DNA of 64,000 nucleotides, taken from Sipunculus nudus (Eukaryota; Annelida; Sipuncula; Golfingiida; Sipunculidae). The position numbers were made by a program, and so were the translations under genes. The notes beneath the pieces were generated by a model, which worked only from the letters and a program-made list of their open reading frames with translations, did not search any database and was not told the DNA's origin. This document shows, in pieces, positions 47,459 to 58,652 of the stretch; the first letter of the stretch is position 1, and the number at the start of each line of letters is the position of its first letter. The stretch spans positions 48,551,676 to 48,615,675 of the forward strand of contig CM049311.1 of assembly GCA_026874595.1 (NCBI GenBank). The letters run 5' to 3'.

Positions 47459-47797
47459 TGCGCAGACTCGGACTCACAAGAGTAGACCTGCTGTTTAGGG
47501 ATTTTTAGAGGCAAAATATCACCCCCAAAATTCATCGGGCCTTCTAAATACACCAGCGGCGTGCAGAGGACAAAGTAGACCGTTCAAGTGTTGGATAAGA
47601 ATAGTTTCAAGGCAAATTACAGAAAATGAATGCTTTTATGGTAAGGATTTGACGGAATAGGTAACACATGTATATTGTAAACATGCGAATGCGAAAAGTA
47701 CACAGAAGGTGTTTGCATGCAATGTAACAAATTTTGATTTTGACAGTTGGAACAAGTCGTCCCTATCGTCCGACAGCGCCCGGACAGAAGTGATCCG

Positions 47798-48400
47798 TTT
47801 CGAGTATAAAGACCTCTGGCGGAAGGGTGTCGTTTATGCATGTGACAAGGATGTGGAATAAAGCTGTTCTTTTAAGCCTGCAGAGGGCTCCCCTTAGTGG
47901 TGGCCGACTGAAAAAAATCTCACCAATTCTCGGCTTTTATTCCTAACGCAACCCCTAGACAGGAGCTTTTGGATATTTTGGGAAGCATAATAAGTATGAC
48001 TTCAAAATTTCCATGGCTTCTGCTGAACCAATTAGGGGAACTGTTTATTTAAAGTTATGAAATTATTAAAGCGGTTTATTTGGTATTAGCATGATAGTTA
48101 TGCCAAATTTTCTGTGTAATATGTCAAACTGAAATGACCTCTACTCTTAGGAAATACTCCAAAGTGCCCGATCTGTCCTGCACCTCTGGTTGTTAAGTGC
48201 ATGGTGTCTCGTGCAATTAAGATCAATGTCTTGACTCGTGGCAGATTGTGCATAGCAAACCTTCAGGATTATACATGGTTTCCTAATGTAAGTGCAAAAT
48301 GTCTCGTTCGGTCGTTATTGAATCCTGCCATTACCCACAGCTCCTTCCCAAAGGGCTTAGCACTGGTAAATGTTTAAACCCCACCTGACCTACGCACGAC
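47798..48400 (+). repeat. Local duplication, copy 2 (empty site)
   Basis: Uninterrupted relative of 45959-47276. At the point where copy 1 holds a 738-bp element this copy reads AGTTATGAAATTATTAAAGC then GGTTTATTTGG. Divergence between copies is substantial, so the duplication is not recent. Confidence 0.8.
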
Positions 48401-48757
48401 GAGAGAATTGAAGATGTCAATCAAATCAACGGTCACCTGATTTGGGTTACTATTGGAGACCGCAAAATTTTTTAACTCCATGTCTAGACACAATTACACT
48501 TTTTTATGTATATTTGTTTCGAGGACCAAAAACAAAAACAAAAAAAAAAGAGTCAAACAAACCTGCCGATCATTAGTTTAATTTAAAAATTAACTTATAT
48601 ACCTTTTTTAATATATATAGAGTTTATTCCAGAAATCCTGCCATTTACAATTTACATAGCATCCGGCAGGTGGATTATATGTTTCGTTATTGATATGAAA
48701 TTGAAATGATATATGTGTTGGAATCTACCAGAAAAATACACGAGCAAAGTTTACTGT

Positions 48758-49174
48758 TCACAAGACCAGACACCAGAGCCTGGTTTTTACTAAAGTAATA
48801 AGATGTTTCATTCTCACTTCTATAATCTGAGTATAAGCTTTCAAAATAATTAAATATCTTCTGAAGAATACTGTTGTTACTATTTTCATTTTTCCATTGA
48901 CTCCAACTTCTGATATGACATTTGCACTCTGCCGTTGTGATTCTAATCTAAAAAAAACTAGTACTTTTTTCTCCATTTTCCCACCAATTAACATGGGAAC
49001 GAACTCTTGCACCCACAGCTCTTCATTATATGTATTATCAATTTCATCTTGGATTACTTTGATTGCCAAGTTTCTTTCTTCAGACATAGGTAATCCTTTT
49101 TCAGCAGTTTTTATCTTCTTTATCTTCTTTTTGATAAAAGCAGACTTTATATTTTGGTAATTCTTCTCAGACAA
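48758..49174 (-). CDS. Unrecognised 138-codon open frame, possibly of retroelement origin
   Basis: It is the longest unassigned frame in this part of the window. It starts MSEKNYQNIKSAFIKKKIKK, is Lys/Ile-rich at the N-terminus, and contains LPMSEERNLAIKVIQDEIDN and ELWVQEFVPMLIGGKMEKK. The N-terminal half could be a helical basic region. It lies 1.3 kb downstream, on the same strand, of the zinc-knuckle/NADAR relic. No family was recognised, and AT-rich sequence can keep frames open by chance. Treat it as an open question. Confidence 0.22.
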   Translation of the reverse strand: MSEKNYQNIKSAFIKKKIKKIKTAEKGLPMSEERNLAIKVIQDEIDNTYNEELWVQEFVPMLIGGKMEKKVLVFFRLESQRQSANVISEVGVNGKMKIVTTVFFRRYLIILKAYTQIIEVRMKHLITLVKTRLWCLVL

Positions 49175-49999
49175 CCTAATTGTATAATATTTAATTTTAT
49201 TGTTCAGACTCTCCCAAAATAACTTTTTAATGTATTTTTTTTATCAAAGTTAGTTTGTTCTTTAAAAAAAATCTTGATATATCGTGCTCTTTTTAAAAGA
49301 CTTACATGAAATTTCAAATAATAAGGACCCCTACAGGTATCTTTTCTTTGAATTTCCACATAAGTAGCCTTGTGGTGTGATACACTGTTTGTCCTATTAC
49401 CACATCCTAAATATCAACTTTTATAATTCTTGACAGTGTATGGAAAAAAATGATAGGCATATAGTCTATTCTACTTTAATAATCATTTCCACGTTAATAA
49501 GTATAATCAGTTGCATTATTTCCGAATTTAACCTGAAAGACATAATGTAATCTAAGTTCAACAATGAATTCTAAAAAAAACTTTACTATCCCTTCCTTTG
49601 TTGTATGATCATGTTCTGTCACAATTACGAAGGTAACTGCTTAAATCTCCTGTAATAAACATTTTTTTCAATCATTGTATGTTGTTTTAACCATATAGCA
49701 GCATATCAATAATAATTATTTCTACATTTTGTTTCATGAAACTTGTGGATATCTTATATAAGAAACTTCTAAATCATGACTAATCTGCCCTCTTTATCTT
49801 GGACACAAATGTATTTCCCAGGTCAGTTTATGTAAATGAGAGCCCCATTTGAAAATAAGATATGGTCAGGGAAACGTAGTTTATAATATTTAACAATATT
49901 GTGTATCTTTATCATTTGTTGTGTTGGTGAGTATATTGGTTTGTTTATCTATCAAGTAATTAAACTTACTGTTCTACGGTTTTTTATGATTAGCTGACA

Positions 50000-50119
50000 G
50001 AAGATTCTGGAGTTTTAGAAGCTTCTGGGAGGCCTAGCTGGTAATTTCCATGTAGATAGTTCTGGTGCTTTCGTTGTCCAGTACTTTCCCGAAGTTTCTT
50101 TGTAAAATGTATATATAAA
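50000..50119 (+). promoter_or_regulatory. Two heat-shock-element-like blocks plus TATA box
   Basis: GAAGATTCTGGAG at 50000-50012 and GAAGCTTCTGGGA at 50018-50030 each match the alternating nGAAn/nTTCn heat-shock element over three units, with one imperfect unit each. TATATAAAGG at 50111-50120 is a good TATA box about 80 bases downstream. The sequence after it is unusually GC-balanced and holds a 60-codon open frame (50131-50313) of unknown nature. It may be a promoter, or part of a solo LTR or transposon. Confidence 0.4.
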
Positions 50120-50457
50120 GGCCGGTTCCAATGCCGCTGGGGAGAGAGTCAGTCGAGAAGCCCTTTGCAGCCAGACGGGTTTTAAATGTAGATTTGCACC
50201 AGACGGGACTTGTGTGTTGTCAAATTGTCAAATACCGCGTAGGACGAGTATTTCTCCCAGGAGATTTTGTTTATTTAACCGAGGAGGGCGTTTTGTGGAT
50301 TGTATATTTGTGAAAACTTCAGGCCTGTTCCCTAGACGAGACAGCCAACCTTCGGGTCACGGGAAATCTTAGATCCAGATTGAAACAAGGCGTCTGTAAA
50401 AGACTCACTTCACTTCTGCTTATTGTCTAAAATGTCAGTAATCACTTTGAATTTCTA

Positions 50458-50820
50458 AGCATCACAATCTGCATCAGATTTTACCAGAGTTGATAAATCC
50501 CTGACCTCATATGGACTCTCAAATTCTTTTATTTTTGCAGACACATCAAGTCGTTCTGACCGTATTACTCTTGTGTATTGGAATGCTTGCTCCACACTTT
50601 CAAAGTCAAGTCCATAGACAGTGAAGGTTTCATGGTGGAAAGGTTCACTGGAAACAAATAAAGATTTCACATCGTTTCTGTTGTTAAAATAATCCATACT
50701 TTTAGGTGATCCCCCAACATGTATTTCCCATACTGCACATGCCCTGGCATCAGGGTATCTGCTTCTCCAATGTCCACTCTGCCAGCAATTTCTACATATA
50801 TTGCCTGAATTGAATATTGC
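50458..50820 (-). pseudogene. Decayed zinc-knuckle + NADAR-like (YbiA-type) frame
   Basis: A 121-codon stop-free frame reads from 50820 to a TAG at 50455. The first 40 residues hold ICRNCWQSGHWRSRYPDA, a CCHC zinc knuckle whose last cysteine is Tyr, then ACAVWEIH, a second knuckle with its second cysteine changed to Trp. From the Met at 50697 comes MDYFNNRNDVKSLF and then LDFESVEQAFQYTRVIRSER, which fits the NADAR fold core (SVE.AFQY.K). NADAR proteins act on ADP-ribose or nucleotide-linked riboflavin precursors in bacteria. In a retroelement-like setting the role is unknown. Broken knuckles and an upstream TAA indicate a relic. The NADAR call is by pattern. Confidence 0.5.
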
Positions 50821-51356
50821 TTAAAAGTGAAACTAACATACCCTTTACACTGAAATAATTTCTTTTTGCAGAATAACTGAGTTTGTCATATTTTGATAAA
50901 TCTATTAACTGAATTCTCACAATTTGTTATTTTAGGGGCTGAATATTCATGATATTTCCTGTGTGATACTACGATGTTAACCATTATAAAATATGCCGGA
51001 GCACTACAAAGTACGGGATTAATGTTTAATACATCTTCCCTAATCATTTTTATTGATCAATTTTCTGCATTATTTTCTTTTTCATAGTAAGCAGAGGTGT
51101 TAATACAGGGGGAGACTGGGGGTATATATCCCCGCTCACTTTTTAGCAAGAGGTCAATGTTTTAAATCCCCTGATATTCAGAGAATAATATTTTATATAT
51201 TGGAAATAAAATAAATTAATAATTAGAATTAAAGACTTTGTTCCATGTCTTTATTTACTATGATACCGTTTATATATCTAAACCTGGTTTAGAATTAACA
51301 TAACACTGGAAAAATAAAACCTTATTTTCTAAAACCTTTTTTTAAGATACGATAAA

Positions 51357-51359
<3 letters not shown>

Positions 51360-51391
<32 letters not shown>
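51360..51391. repeat. (TA)n microsatellite
   Basis: About fifteen TA dinucleotides. Confidence 0.9.
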
Positions 51392-51392
<1 letters not shown>

Positions 51393-52480
51393 TTATAAGT
51401 TGTCTGGATTTATTACCCTCGTCCAAAGTAAAAACTGGATCAGTCACACTGGAACTGGTTGTCATAGTCGGCAAGTCCTTTTATACCATGGTTTTTAATC
51501 ATTTCATAAAAACAGAATTCCTAAATATTTCAATAAAATATAATTTGTGTGCTTGTACACACCCGGTGTGTATTCTAGCTCAAGCTAGCTTCAGCCAGTC
51601 ATCGATTGGAAGCAGATATTGGACATGAGACAAAACATGACAGACTTCTTTCCCTTTTTTGCATTTCCAATTCCCTGTCTTATTCCTGATTTGAGGAAAT
51701 TTCTTATATTCGGACTTATTTCCCTGACAGGATACAGGAAAGCTCTTGTTCCATTTTTCCTTATTTCTAAAGTAGCTATGTACCGTGTGTATATTTTTAC
51801 AGACGTGCTTGTTCTGTCTTTTGCCCAATGAATGATGTTCGGAAACAAGTGTTGATTTGACACCGCTGCTCAGAAATCATTTATTAATCAAGAACATACA
51901 AGGCCACAAAACCTTGAAAAGGAAAACACATGCACGACAAGTAAAATCATCTTGAGTTAAAGGCCTTGTTAGTGAGCAAGTGATGCCTGTAATTTTACTA
52001 GCATGGCCTGTAATGTTACCCTACAAACAAAAAAAAGAGATATGTGTTGTCATTTATCCTGCAGTTTCTAATAGTGACAGGTGAAAAAACGAAATTCTTT
52101 GTACAGTGGGCGAAAATGTGGAAGTATTCTGAATGAAAACGTAATACGAATGCAAACCTTTTTATACTTTTATCAGATCTTTCTGTTCACCTTTATTTTA
52201 ATGTCTTATCCCGTGATTCCATTTTTTTATATATCTGTTATTTTTTTAAAATTGTATAATTATCTTTCAATCGAATACGGTCAAATGTTCTCATCAAGGC
52301 AATATTTTGTAAGCCCTTGAGAAATTACTAAAGATAATCTTGATTTGACATTTACCATAAACGTACTCAAGTTGAAAGCAAATCGCTAAAAATGCAGGTG
52401 AAGCAAAGGAGAGCTAGTGTTTCCTATTGATTCTCTGCCCTGGGTGGGCTGATGACAAAAGATGATGATTTCCGAGTTAC

Positions 52481-52589
52481 CTGTATAAAGTAACATCCAT
52501 CGACAAAATACTTCAGCCCACACCCTCCTAGGTTCACCGCCAGCTGGTTATAACATCTGCTTACGTGGACGGGTTCAATGTGGGCGTGA
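52481..52589 (-). CDS. Orphan coding exon candidate
   Basis: It is bounded on the minus strand by an acceptor-like GTCCTTTAG (exon from 52589) and a good donor ATACAG|GTAACT at 52480. The open phase reads HAHIEPVHVSRCYNQLAV then NLGGCGLKYFVDGCYFIQ, with spaced cysteines and a coding-like composition. It ends in phase 0, so it cannot be the missing synaptotagmin exon, which must end in phase 1. No neighbouring exon was found and no family recognised. It could be a lone exon of a gene reaching beyond the window, or a relic. Confidence 0.28.
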
Positions 52590-53976
52590 CTAAAGGACTT
52601 TAACATTTAAAAGACATGCCAAATACTGTCGTTGTAGGCACCTGTGACATTCCACGTTTGGGCGGTCCAGCTGCCGACGTAATAGGTCAACCTACCACAA
52701 GGAAATGAGGGTCACTGTTCTTTGGCTGAACTAGTTGCCTGATTATCAGACATACGTCATTTTTTTAATGACAGTGAAAATGTAGAGACCGCCTCAGTCA
52801 GTGGGAATTCAGCGTTTCTCATCTTCCTACACTTATACACAAAGTCCCGCAAGAACTATGGTATTTTTTATAGAATACTTCAATCACAGTTAATTGAACA
52901 AAAACGCTCATATGCGTCTGGTACTAGCTGCTTTTTCTATCTTTGCTATGCATTTGTGATTTTATTTTTTTTCTGTTTCATTGCCTTGTGAAGGTTGAGC
53001 TAAAATAAACCCAGTCGGGTAACAATTTAGATACGGTTATCATTTTAGTCAGGCGTCGCTTTAGTTGCCAATTGGTATTAAAGTCAGTGTATAAAAAATT
53101 TTAAAAGGCTTTCAATATATCGTAAGCCTTCATAAATAATAACTTGACAACTGGTGTGGTAAAGGATCGTGATTTCCTCTTCTTTTATTTGAATTTTGTT
53201 TTCAAAATTAAATGTAAGAAGAGCAAATAAAGAAGATGTTTTACTTACACAAACCAAGATCAACGTGAGGTCATGACACCTTTTTTGCCAAGCACATCTG
53301 CTTACTAGAAGCACAGGCGTTCTTTCATATTAGAAGAATTAGACAAATATTTGGACAGATATATGATTTGCCAATGCAAACGTTCGATTCCGTCCGATCG
53401 GACACAATTTTTTAACAAAACTAAATAACGATGCAAGGCGCGTGTTCACACGGTAAACTGTGGCACAACTAATAATTCTATACACAAAATAAAATGGCTG
53501 TGAAGTTCTCGCGGAGAACCAGAACGTCCCCCTGGGAAATGTGAGAATATTTGGTGCGAGTTCGATACAAGGTTACCGGCGCCATCATGATGCTTACTTC
53601 AGGCATGGCTACTTAAGAGCGGCAATATTACGTGCATGGGTGCGGACATAGAAATTGGTCTTTGGGGCATGTGAACGAATATAGAAACCAGATACTGTTT
53701 CTCAGACCTGCTCAGAATTTTTTCTCTTTTAATAAGACCAAGGCAGATTCCTTTTAAATCAGTGGCTGTCACAGCTTTAAAATGTATTTAGGCACTTGTT
53801 TGTAGCACTCAAGTAAAAGTTCCATATAGAAAGTAAATTTAATTACTGTCATAAAGAAAACTGAAAAAGTTCCGTTTTTTCATACAATTGCATATAAATG
53901 ATATATAATGTAATAAATGAATGTAAATTATCCTTTCTAGAAGCCATTCATGTAGGATATGTTTCTCCGTTAGGAG

Positions 53977-54296
53977 GGAATGCGTTCGTTCCCGTTCGTA
54001 TGTGTATGTGTTTGTGTGTGTGTGTTCACAACATTACTCTCGCAATCTTAAACGGAATCCCATGGCATTTTCATGTCACCTACCGAATGGGCAAATAAAT
54101 GAAGAATCTATGAGATTTTTGTGTGGGTCTGGCTCATGATCCGATACAGGAAGGACTTCCAGGAACATTCACAAATATGAAGTCACATATGCACCATTGA
54201 ACCCGGAAATATGGGCCGAATAAGTGAATGCAAACACCGGTTTCGGAATAACCGACATGGCAGAGGCCTGCATTCCTAAGAATGTATATTTCTAGT
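53977..54296 (+). repeat. Dispersed repeat, copy 2 of 2
   Basis: Direct-orientation relative of 34312-34640, with CCCGTTCGTATGTG, GGGCAAATAAATGAAGAAT, GGAACATTCACAAATATGAA, GTGAATGCAAACACCGG and GCATTCCTAAGAA. Confidence 0.6.
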
Positions 54297-55410
54297 TTAA
54301 ATGTAAAACTTGTTGTAACTGTCCCGTTTTTGAACATGTTTTCTCAAGCATGCCTTACCTTACTACTAAATCCACTGCTGGTATTTCATTTTTTGTCAGA
54401 CTTGCAAAGTCAGAACAATATATTTAATGTATACAGTCATTTACTATGTTTCCATTCCATATGGCCATCACCTATAATATATGTCAGATTTGACCAGGGA
54501 CTCTACCGGAATAACATATAGCCCCTCAGGGACTGTTTATCTTAATTCCTGGATAAAATCCCATATGAGGAAACTGTATAGACAAGATTCAGGCCAACAC
54601 ACTTTCTAATCGATTTTCAAACCCGCTGATCATTCAACCACGCCGTCGCCCCCGTCACAACCGGTGTCTGTGCGCCTTGGCCTCCGTCCTTATTTGTCAT
54701 ATTTATCCCAAAAATTTAGAATTTATTAAAAAGTGACGACCCACTGGATATTTATAAAAACCGCGACCAACTTGACGACCTTTTGAAAACTTCAGCGTTA
54801 TGCTTTAAAAGTTTTGTATAACCTTATTTATTTTACATTAAATAAATATCAACTTTGTTCTTATGTGTCAATTTAGGAATTCACGTGGGGAAAAAATCTT
54901 GCAGAGATAATTAGCTTTGGTAAAATACAGTAATATTATATATTTCTAAGTAATTTGTATTGTAGCCGCCTTTTTTCAAATACCTGTACACGAAGAATGC
55001 GACAATTCTTCCATGTTGGAATGCATTAATTGTTATAGCTGCTACACTATGTTGGAAAAGAGACTTGACATAGAGGTGGGATGTAAAATCGATATAATTT
55101 TTTTTCTCTTGCCAATATATGTATAAATGTAAATTAATGTAATATATTTATATATATATATCATATATATGTAAAAGGTATTTATAATTTAATAATACAT
55201 AAAAAGACGTAAGATAAAAACTTATTATTTGGGAAGACGTCGCTTTTATTGAAAGACAAGTTTTTGTTTTCATTCATTCTTGAGACAAAACATGGGTGCA
55301 ATTAATAACAAAACATTTTGTTTATTGTTGGCTCAGGATAACTTTGAGATGCTGACTGCTGATGTATTGCTATAGCTGTCTGAGCAGTTCAAACACTTAC
55401 ACAATTAAAA

Positions 55411-55713
55411 TCAGAGTAATGTTAGAATTCCACACCGGACATCTCTGGCAGTATTGCCTAGGTCCGAACTAGTAAACCATTCATCACCATAAATCACAAT
55501 AATTCTGTTGCGCGTTCCTCTGAAAGGTTTATCAGTGGCTTCCAGGAACACATGGCAATTTCCTTGCAAGATTTCTAGAAAATGGAGACGCTGAAGCGGC
55601 ACGCTTTGCCGATCCATCACGATTGGAAGAAATTTGTCTGTCTGCTGCGGAATCAGGGAACAGCTGGATGAAGCCCCTGGAGGATGCTTGCCATGCTGTG
55701 TACAAATCCGCAC
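55411..55713 (-). CDS. Unrecognised open frames, GC-balanced patch
   Basis: Between 55411 and 55750 two minus-strand frames stay open together (100 and 72 codons) in sequence clearly richer in GC than its surroundings. The longer contains CHVFLEATDKPFRG and IIVIYGDEWFTSSDLG; the other contains ADLYTAWQASSRGFIQLF. A frameshift between them would fit a decayed gene or transposon, but no family was recognised and the possible splice sites do not help. Confidence 0.2.
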   Translation of the reverse strand: MRICTQHGKHPPGASSSCSLIPQQTDKFLPIVMDRQSVPLQRLHFLEILQGNCHVFLEATDKPFRGTRNRIIVIYGDEWFTSSDLGNTARDVRCGILTLL

Positions 55714-56354
55714 TGATCACTGCCCGCAGCATGCGTTCTCCAAGCATCACAAATTACATCATACTAAAACAGCGTCTCTGAGGACTTAAGGGTTAATGAT
55801 TCGACTTCTCCCGGGCTGTCAAGAATTGTTTCTTTACATAAACGTTACTCGATATCAACATTTTTTCTTATTTATTTTGTCGTCTGTTATCACTTTGGTG
55901 CGATTAATCATTATTTAGTGATATAAGATAAACTTCTCGGCTCCCACCTTTCATCATATCATGTGATTACTTTGAACATTTCATCCCAAGCAGCTTGGTC
56001 AATCATCTGTTGATTGTATCGCTCATTTTCAATTACCACAACTGTAGATCTTCGCCAGCATTGCTCTCATAACCTGATATTGTCTGAAGATATATTTGCT
56101 TGGGGAAAAATGTCCCGAAAAATAATCTAACAGGCTTAAATATCTCCTAGAAGGATTCAGCCTGGGAAATAATGAGAAGACTCATATCACCATATTTATC
56201 CTAAATAAAACAGGGACAATATGAAAATATAACAAAGGGTGAAAATGTCCTACGGGTGCGAACCTATTCCCAGCGGGTCAGGTCTCCTATCATCAGCTTT
56301 CGAGATATCAAGGGGTGCAGTTACATCTACTCGTTTTTAAGTCTCTTGGCACTG

Positions 56355-57000
56355 TCTTTTGAATCTTTTCCGAACCATCATAATTCTTCCATAATAATTC
56401 GGTGAATTTCGGATATTTCGGTTCGTGTGGCAACATATTAATAAAATATTCATAAACGTACATAGTGTGTACGCCGTTATATTGTACTTACTATTTTCAA
56501 CAAATTAAAATTTTATTTATATAAATATAATTTATATAAATCTTCGTTATACAGAAACCTAATTTGAAATTTAAAGTTGAGATGACCACGTCCATTATTT
56601 ATGTTAGTTTACTCATGCCTTTTGTATATTTAATAATTTTTAATTTATGTTATTTAAACAAAATTAATTCAGCTCCCGATACAAAGCTAAGTTTGGTACC
56701 TATTTTCTTTTTTATAATTTCCCGTTAACATTTCGACGTGTATGTAAGTTTATATGGTATGTCACAGAATTTTTTCTCCTTTGGACTTGAGATTGTCTGA
56801 TTTCTAGACCTCCGTGTCCGAATACAAATCAGAACCCTCGTTTGAATCTTTTCCGAACCATCATAATTCTTCCAAAATATTTCGGTGAATTTCGGATATT
56901 TCGGTTCGTGTGGCATTACATATAATTATATATTCATATGTATATAGTGCGTACGCCGTTATACTGTACTATTTTCAATAAATTAAAATTTTATTTAAGG
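56355..57000. repeat. Direct repeat pair of ~155 bp inside a repeat cluster
   Basis: 56365-56518 and 56845-56997 share GAATCTTTTCCGAACCATCA, TTCGGTGAATTTCGGATATT, GTACGCCGTTATA.TGTACT and AAATTAAAATTTTATTTA. Between them lies a copy of the 'GAGTCC' element body. Confidence 0.7.
56541..56810. mobile_element. 'GAGTCC' element, copy 1 (ends degraded)
   Basis: The body has ATAAATCTTCGTTATA, TTGAGATGACCA.GT, TTTATGTTAGTTTAC.CATGC, AAACAAAATTAAT and AGCTCCCGATACAAAGCT. It is the same order as in 58387-58652 and, more distantly, 61062-61352. Confidence 0.55.
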
Positions 57001-57151
57001 TAGTGTTGGATTTGAAGGTATGTTTGCTAGGATGATAATAATATTATAATCGGTTAAATTTTATAATTAGTTTCTTAAACTCTTGAACCTCTACGATATG
57101 GCAATTCTGTTCATCGTTTTCAAATTACAGTATACCTTTTAAGCAATAAAC

Positions 57152-57300
57152 TGCAGGAGCGGATCCAGGAATTAAGAAAAGGTGGGGTCCAACTCAGGAC
57201 TACAAACAAAACCTAAAAGAAAGGTCTTCAGGAGGGAAGAGCGGGGTCCAGGCAAAAGAATTGTTCTGAAACCCTTAAAAAAGGTTGCGGCGGCCGACAA
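57152..57300 (-). mobile_element. Poly-G/'GGGTCC' short element, copy 3, inverted
   Basis: On the minus strand it reads AAGGGTTTCAGAA, CCTGGACCCCGC, TTTAGGTTTTGTTTG, GTTGGACCCCACC and TTAATTCCTGGATCCGC, the series seen at 32408 and 47284 without the G run. Confidence 0.6.
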
Positions 57301-57394
57301 GAAAGTGTTGTGGCGGCCTCCTGGAATCCCTCACCCGCTCTTGATCCGATTCTGAACTGTGTGGTTTCAAGGCAGGTACCCCAAAGCGAGATCA

Positions 57395-58287
57395 CCTGCA
57401 GGCACAGGCACTCGTTTCCAGCACTACAATGGTCTAGAAACCGACAACACATTGAGTATCTGCGATATACCCATTATAAAAGAACAAGGTAATGAACTCC
57501 ACCGCTACGCGGGCAAGACACCTTTTTTTCACAAGTCCGAATTCCGGAGAATTATCCGCTTCACGGGTATGATCACGCGCCTTTTTGTTGAAATCATCTT
57601 TATTTACAAGATAAAACTTCCAAATATTAAAGTTCCCCACACTAACCGCGAATTCCAGAACGTTTATTCCAGCTGCGACACCGTCATTTGGCATGTATAC
57701 ATTTACTAGTTGCGGAAGTTGACGTCATCCCGGGCTTAATGTGTGTTATGGTTATAGAAAAGACTTTAATGTATACAAAACAAGTACTTTATTATGGTCC
57801 TAGTTGTGTTTGAATGCCATGCCCACTAATTTTAAACTTCAGTGACAATTTGACAGCTGTTTGAATTGTGCGCCTAAAAGAGATGTAGAAAACGACTGGC
57901 ACCATGCAGCCAATCACAGACGCTAGCTCAGGGGGAAATCCATTCAGCCCGGGTTGACGTCAACTTCCGCAACTAGTAAATGTATACAGGCCAAAAGACG
58001 GTGTCGCAGCTGGAATAAACGTTCTGGAATTCGCGGTTAGTGTGGGGAACTTTAATATTTGGAAGTTTAATCTTGTAAATAAAGATGTTTTCAACAAAAA
58101 GGCGCGTGATCATACTTGTGAAGCGGATAATTCTCCGGAATTCGGACTTGTGAAAAAAAGGTGTCTTGCCCGCGTGGCGGTGGAGTTCATTACCTTGTTC
58201 TTTTATAAAGGGTATATCGCCCATACTCAATGTGTTTTCGGTTTCTAGGCCATTGTAGTGCTGGAAACGAGTGCCTGTGCCTGCAGG
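57395..58287. mobile_element. Foldback element: 342-bp inverted arms, 209-bp spacer
   Basis: Arms 57395-57736 and 57946-58287 are equal in length and inverted. Shared landmarks from outer to inner edge are CCTGCAGGCACAGGCACTCG, AGAACAAGGTAATGAACTCC, GGGCAAGACACCTTTTTTTC, AAGTCCGAATTCCGGAGAAT, TCCAGAACGTTTATTCCAGC and AACTTCCGCAACTAG (as complement). The inner edge is CCCGGGCT. Mismatches are scattered. Each arm is open on both strands for 70 or more codons. Because the arms are duplicates, this openness is one event and is weak evidence of coding. No transposase was recognised. The spacer is ordinary sequence with no open frame of note. Confidence 0.85.
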
Positions 58288-58386
58288 GGCAGCGTTTCCT
58301 CTAGACCAATCACGTGATAAACATTGAGTCTTACAATGGGAGTCAGTGATGTGTGGAGTCCACACCATCCGGGTCCGATTCCTTGA

Positions 58387-58652
58387 GGTTCGAGTCCGAG
58401 GCTACCTTCTCTGAGTCCGAGGCTACCTTCTCTGAGTCCGAGTCATTTAGGACCCGAGCAAGTCAAAGTCTGAGTAGGAGTCCAATATAAATCTTCGTTA
58501 TAAAGAAATCTAATTTAAAATTTAAATTTGAGATGACCATGTACGTTATTTATGTTAGTTTACACATGCCTTTTGTATATTTTAATAATTTTTTATTTAT
58601 GTTATTTAAACAAAATTAATACAGCTCCCGATACAAAGCTTAGCTTGGTCAC
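58387..58652. mobile_element. 'GAGTCC' element, copy 2
   Basis: It starts GTTCGAGTCCGAGG with a 25-bp unit (GGCTACCTTCTCTGAGTCCG) repeated two to three times. The same body as copy 1 then runs to AGCTCCCGATACAAAGCT. The GGTTCGAGTCC at its start mimics a pol III B box, but no tRNA structure is present. Confidence 0.6.

Noticed and set aside
57359-57709. 116-codon plus-strand frame as a gene, and its 131-codon minus-strand partner at 57973-58368
   Set aside because: They are the two arms of one foldback repeat, open on both strands, with no domain or splice context.
58386-58396. tRNA gene suggested by GGTTCGAGTCC
   Set aside because: No A box and no cloverleaf; the word belongs to the GAGTCC repeats of a mobile element.
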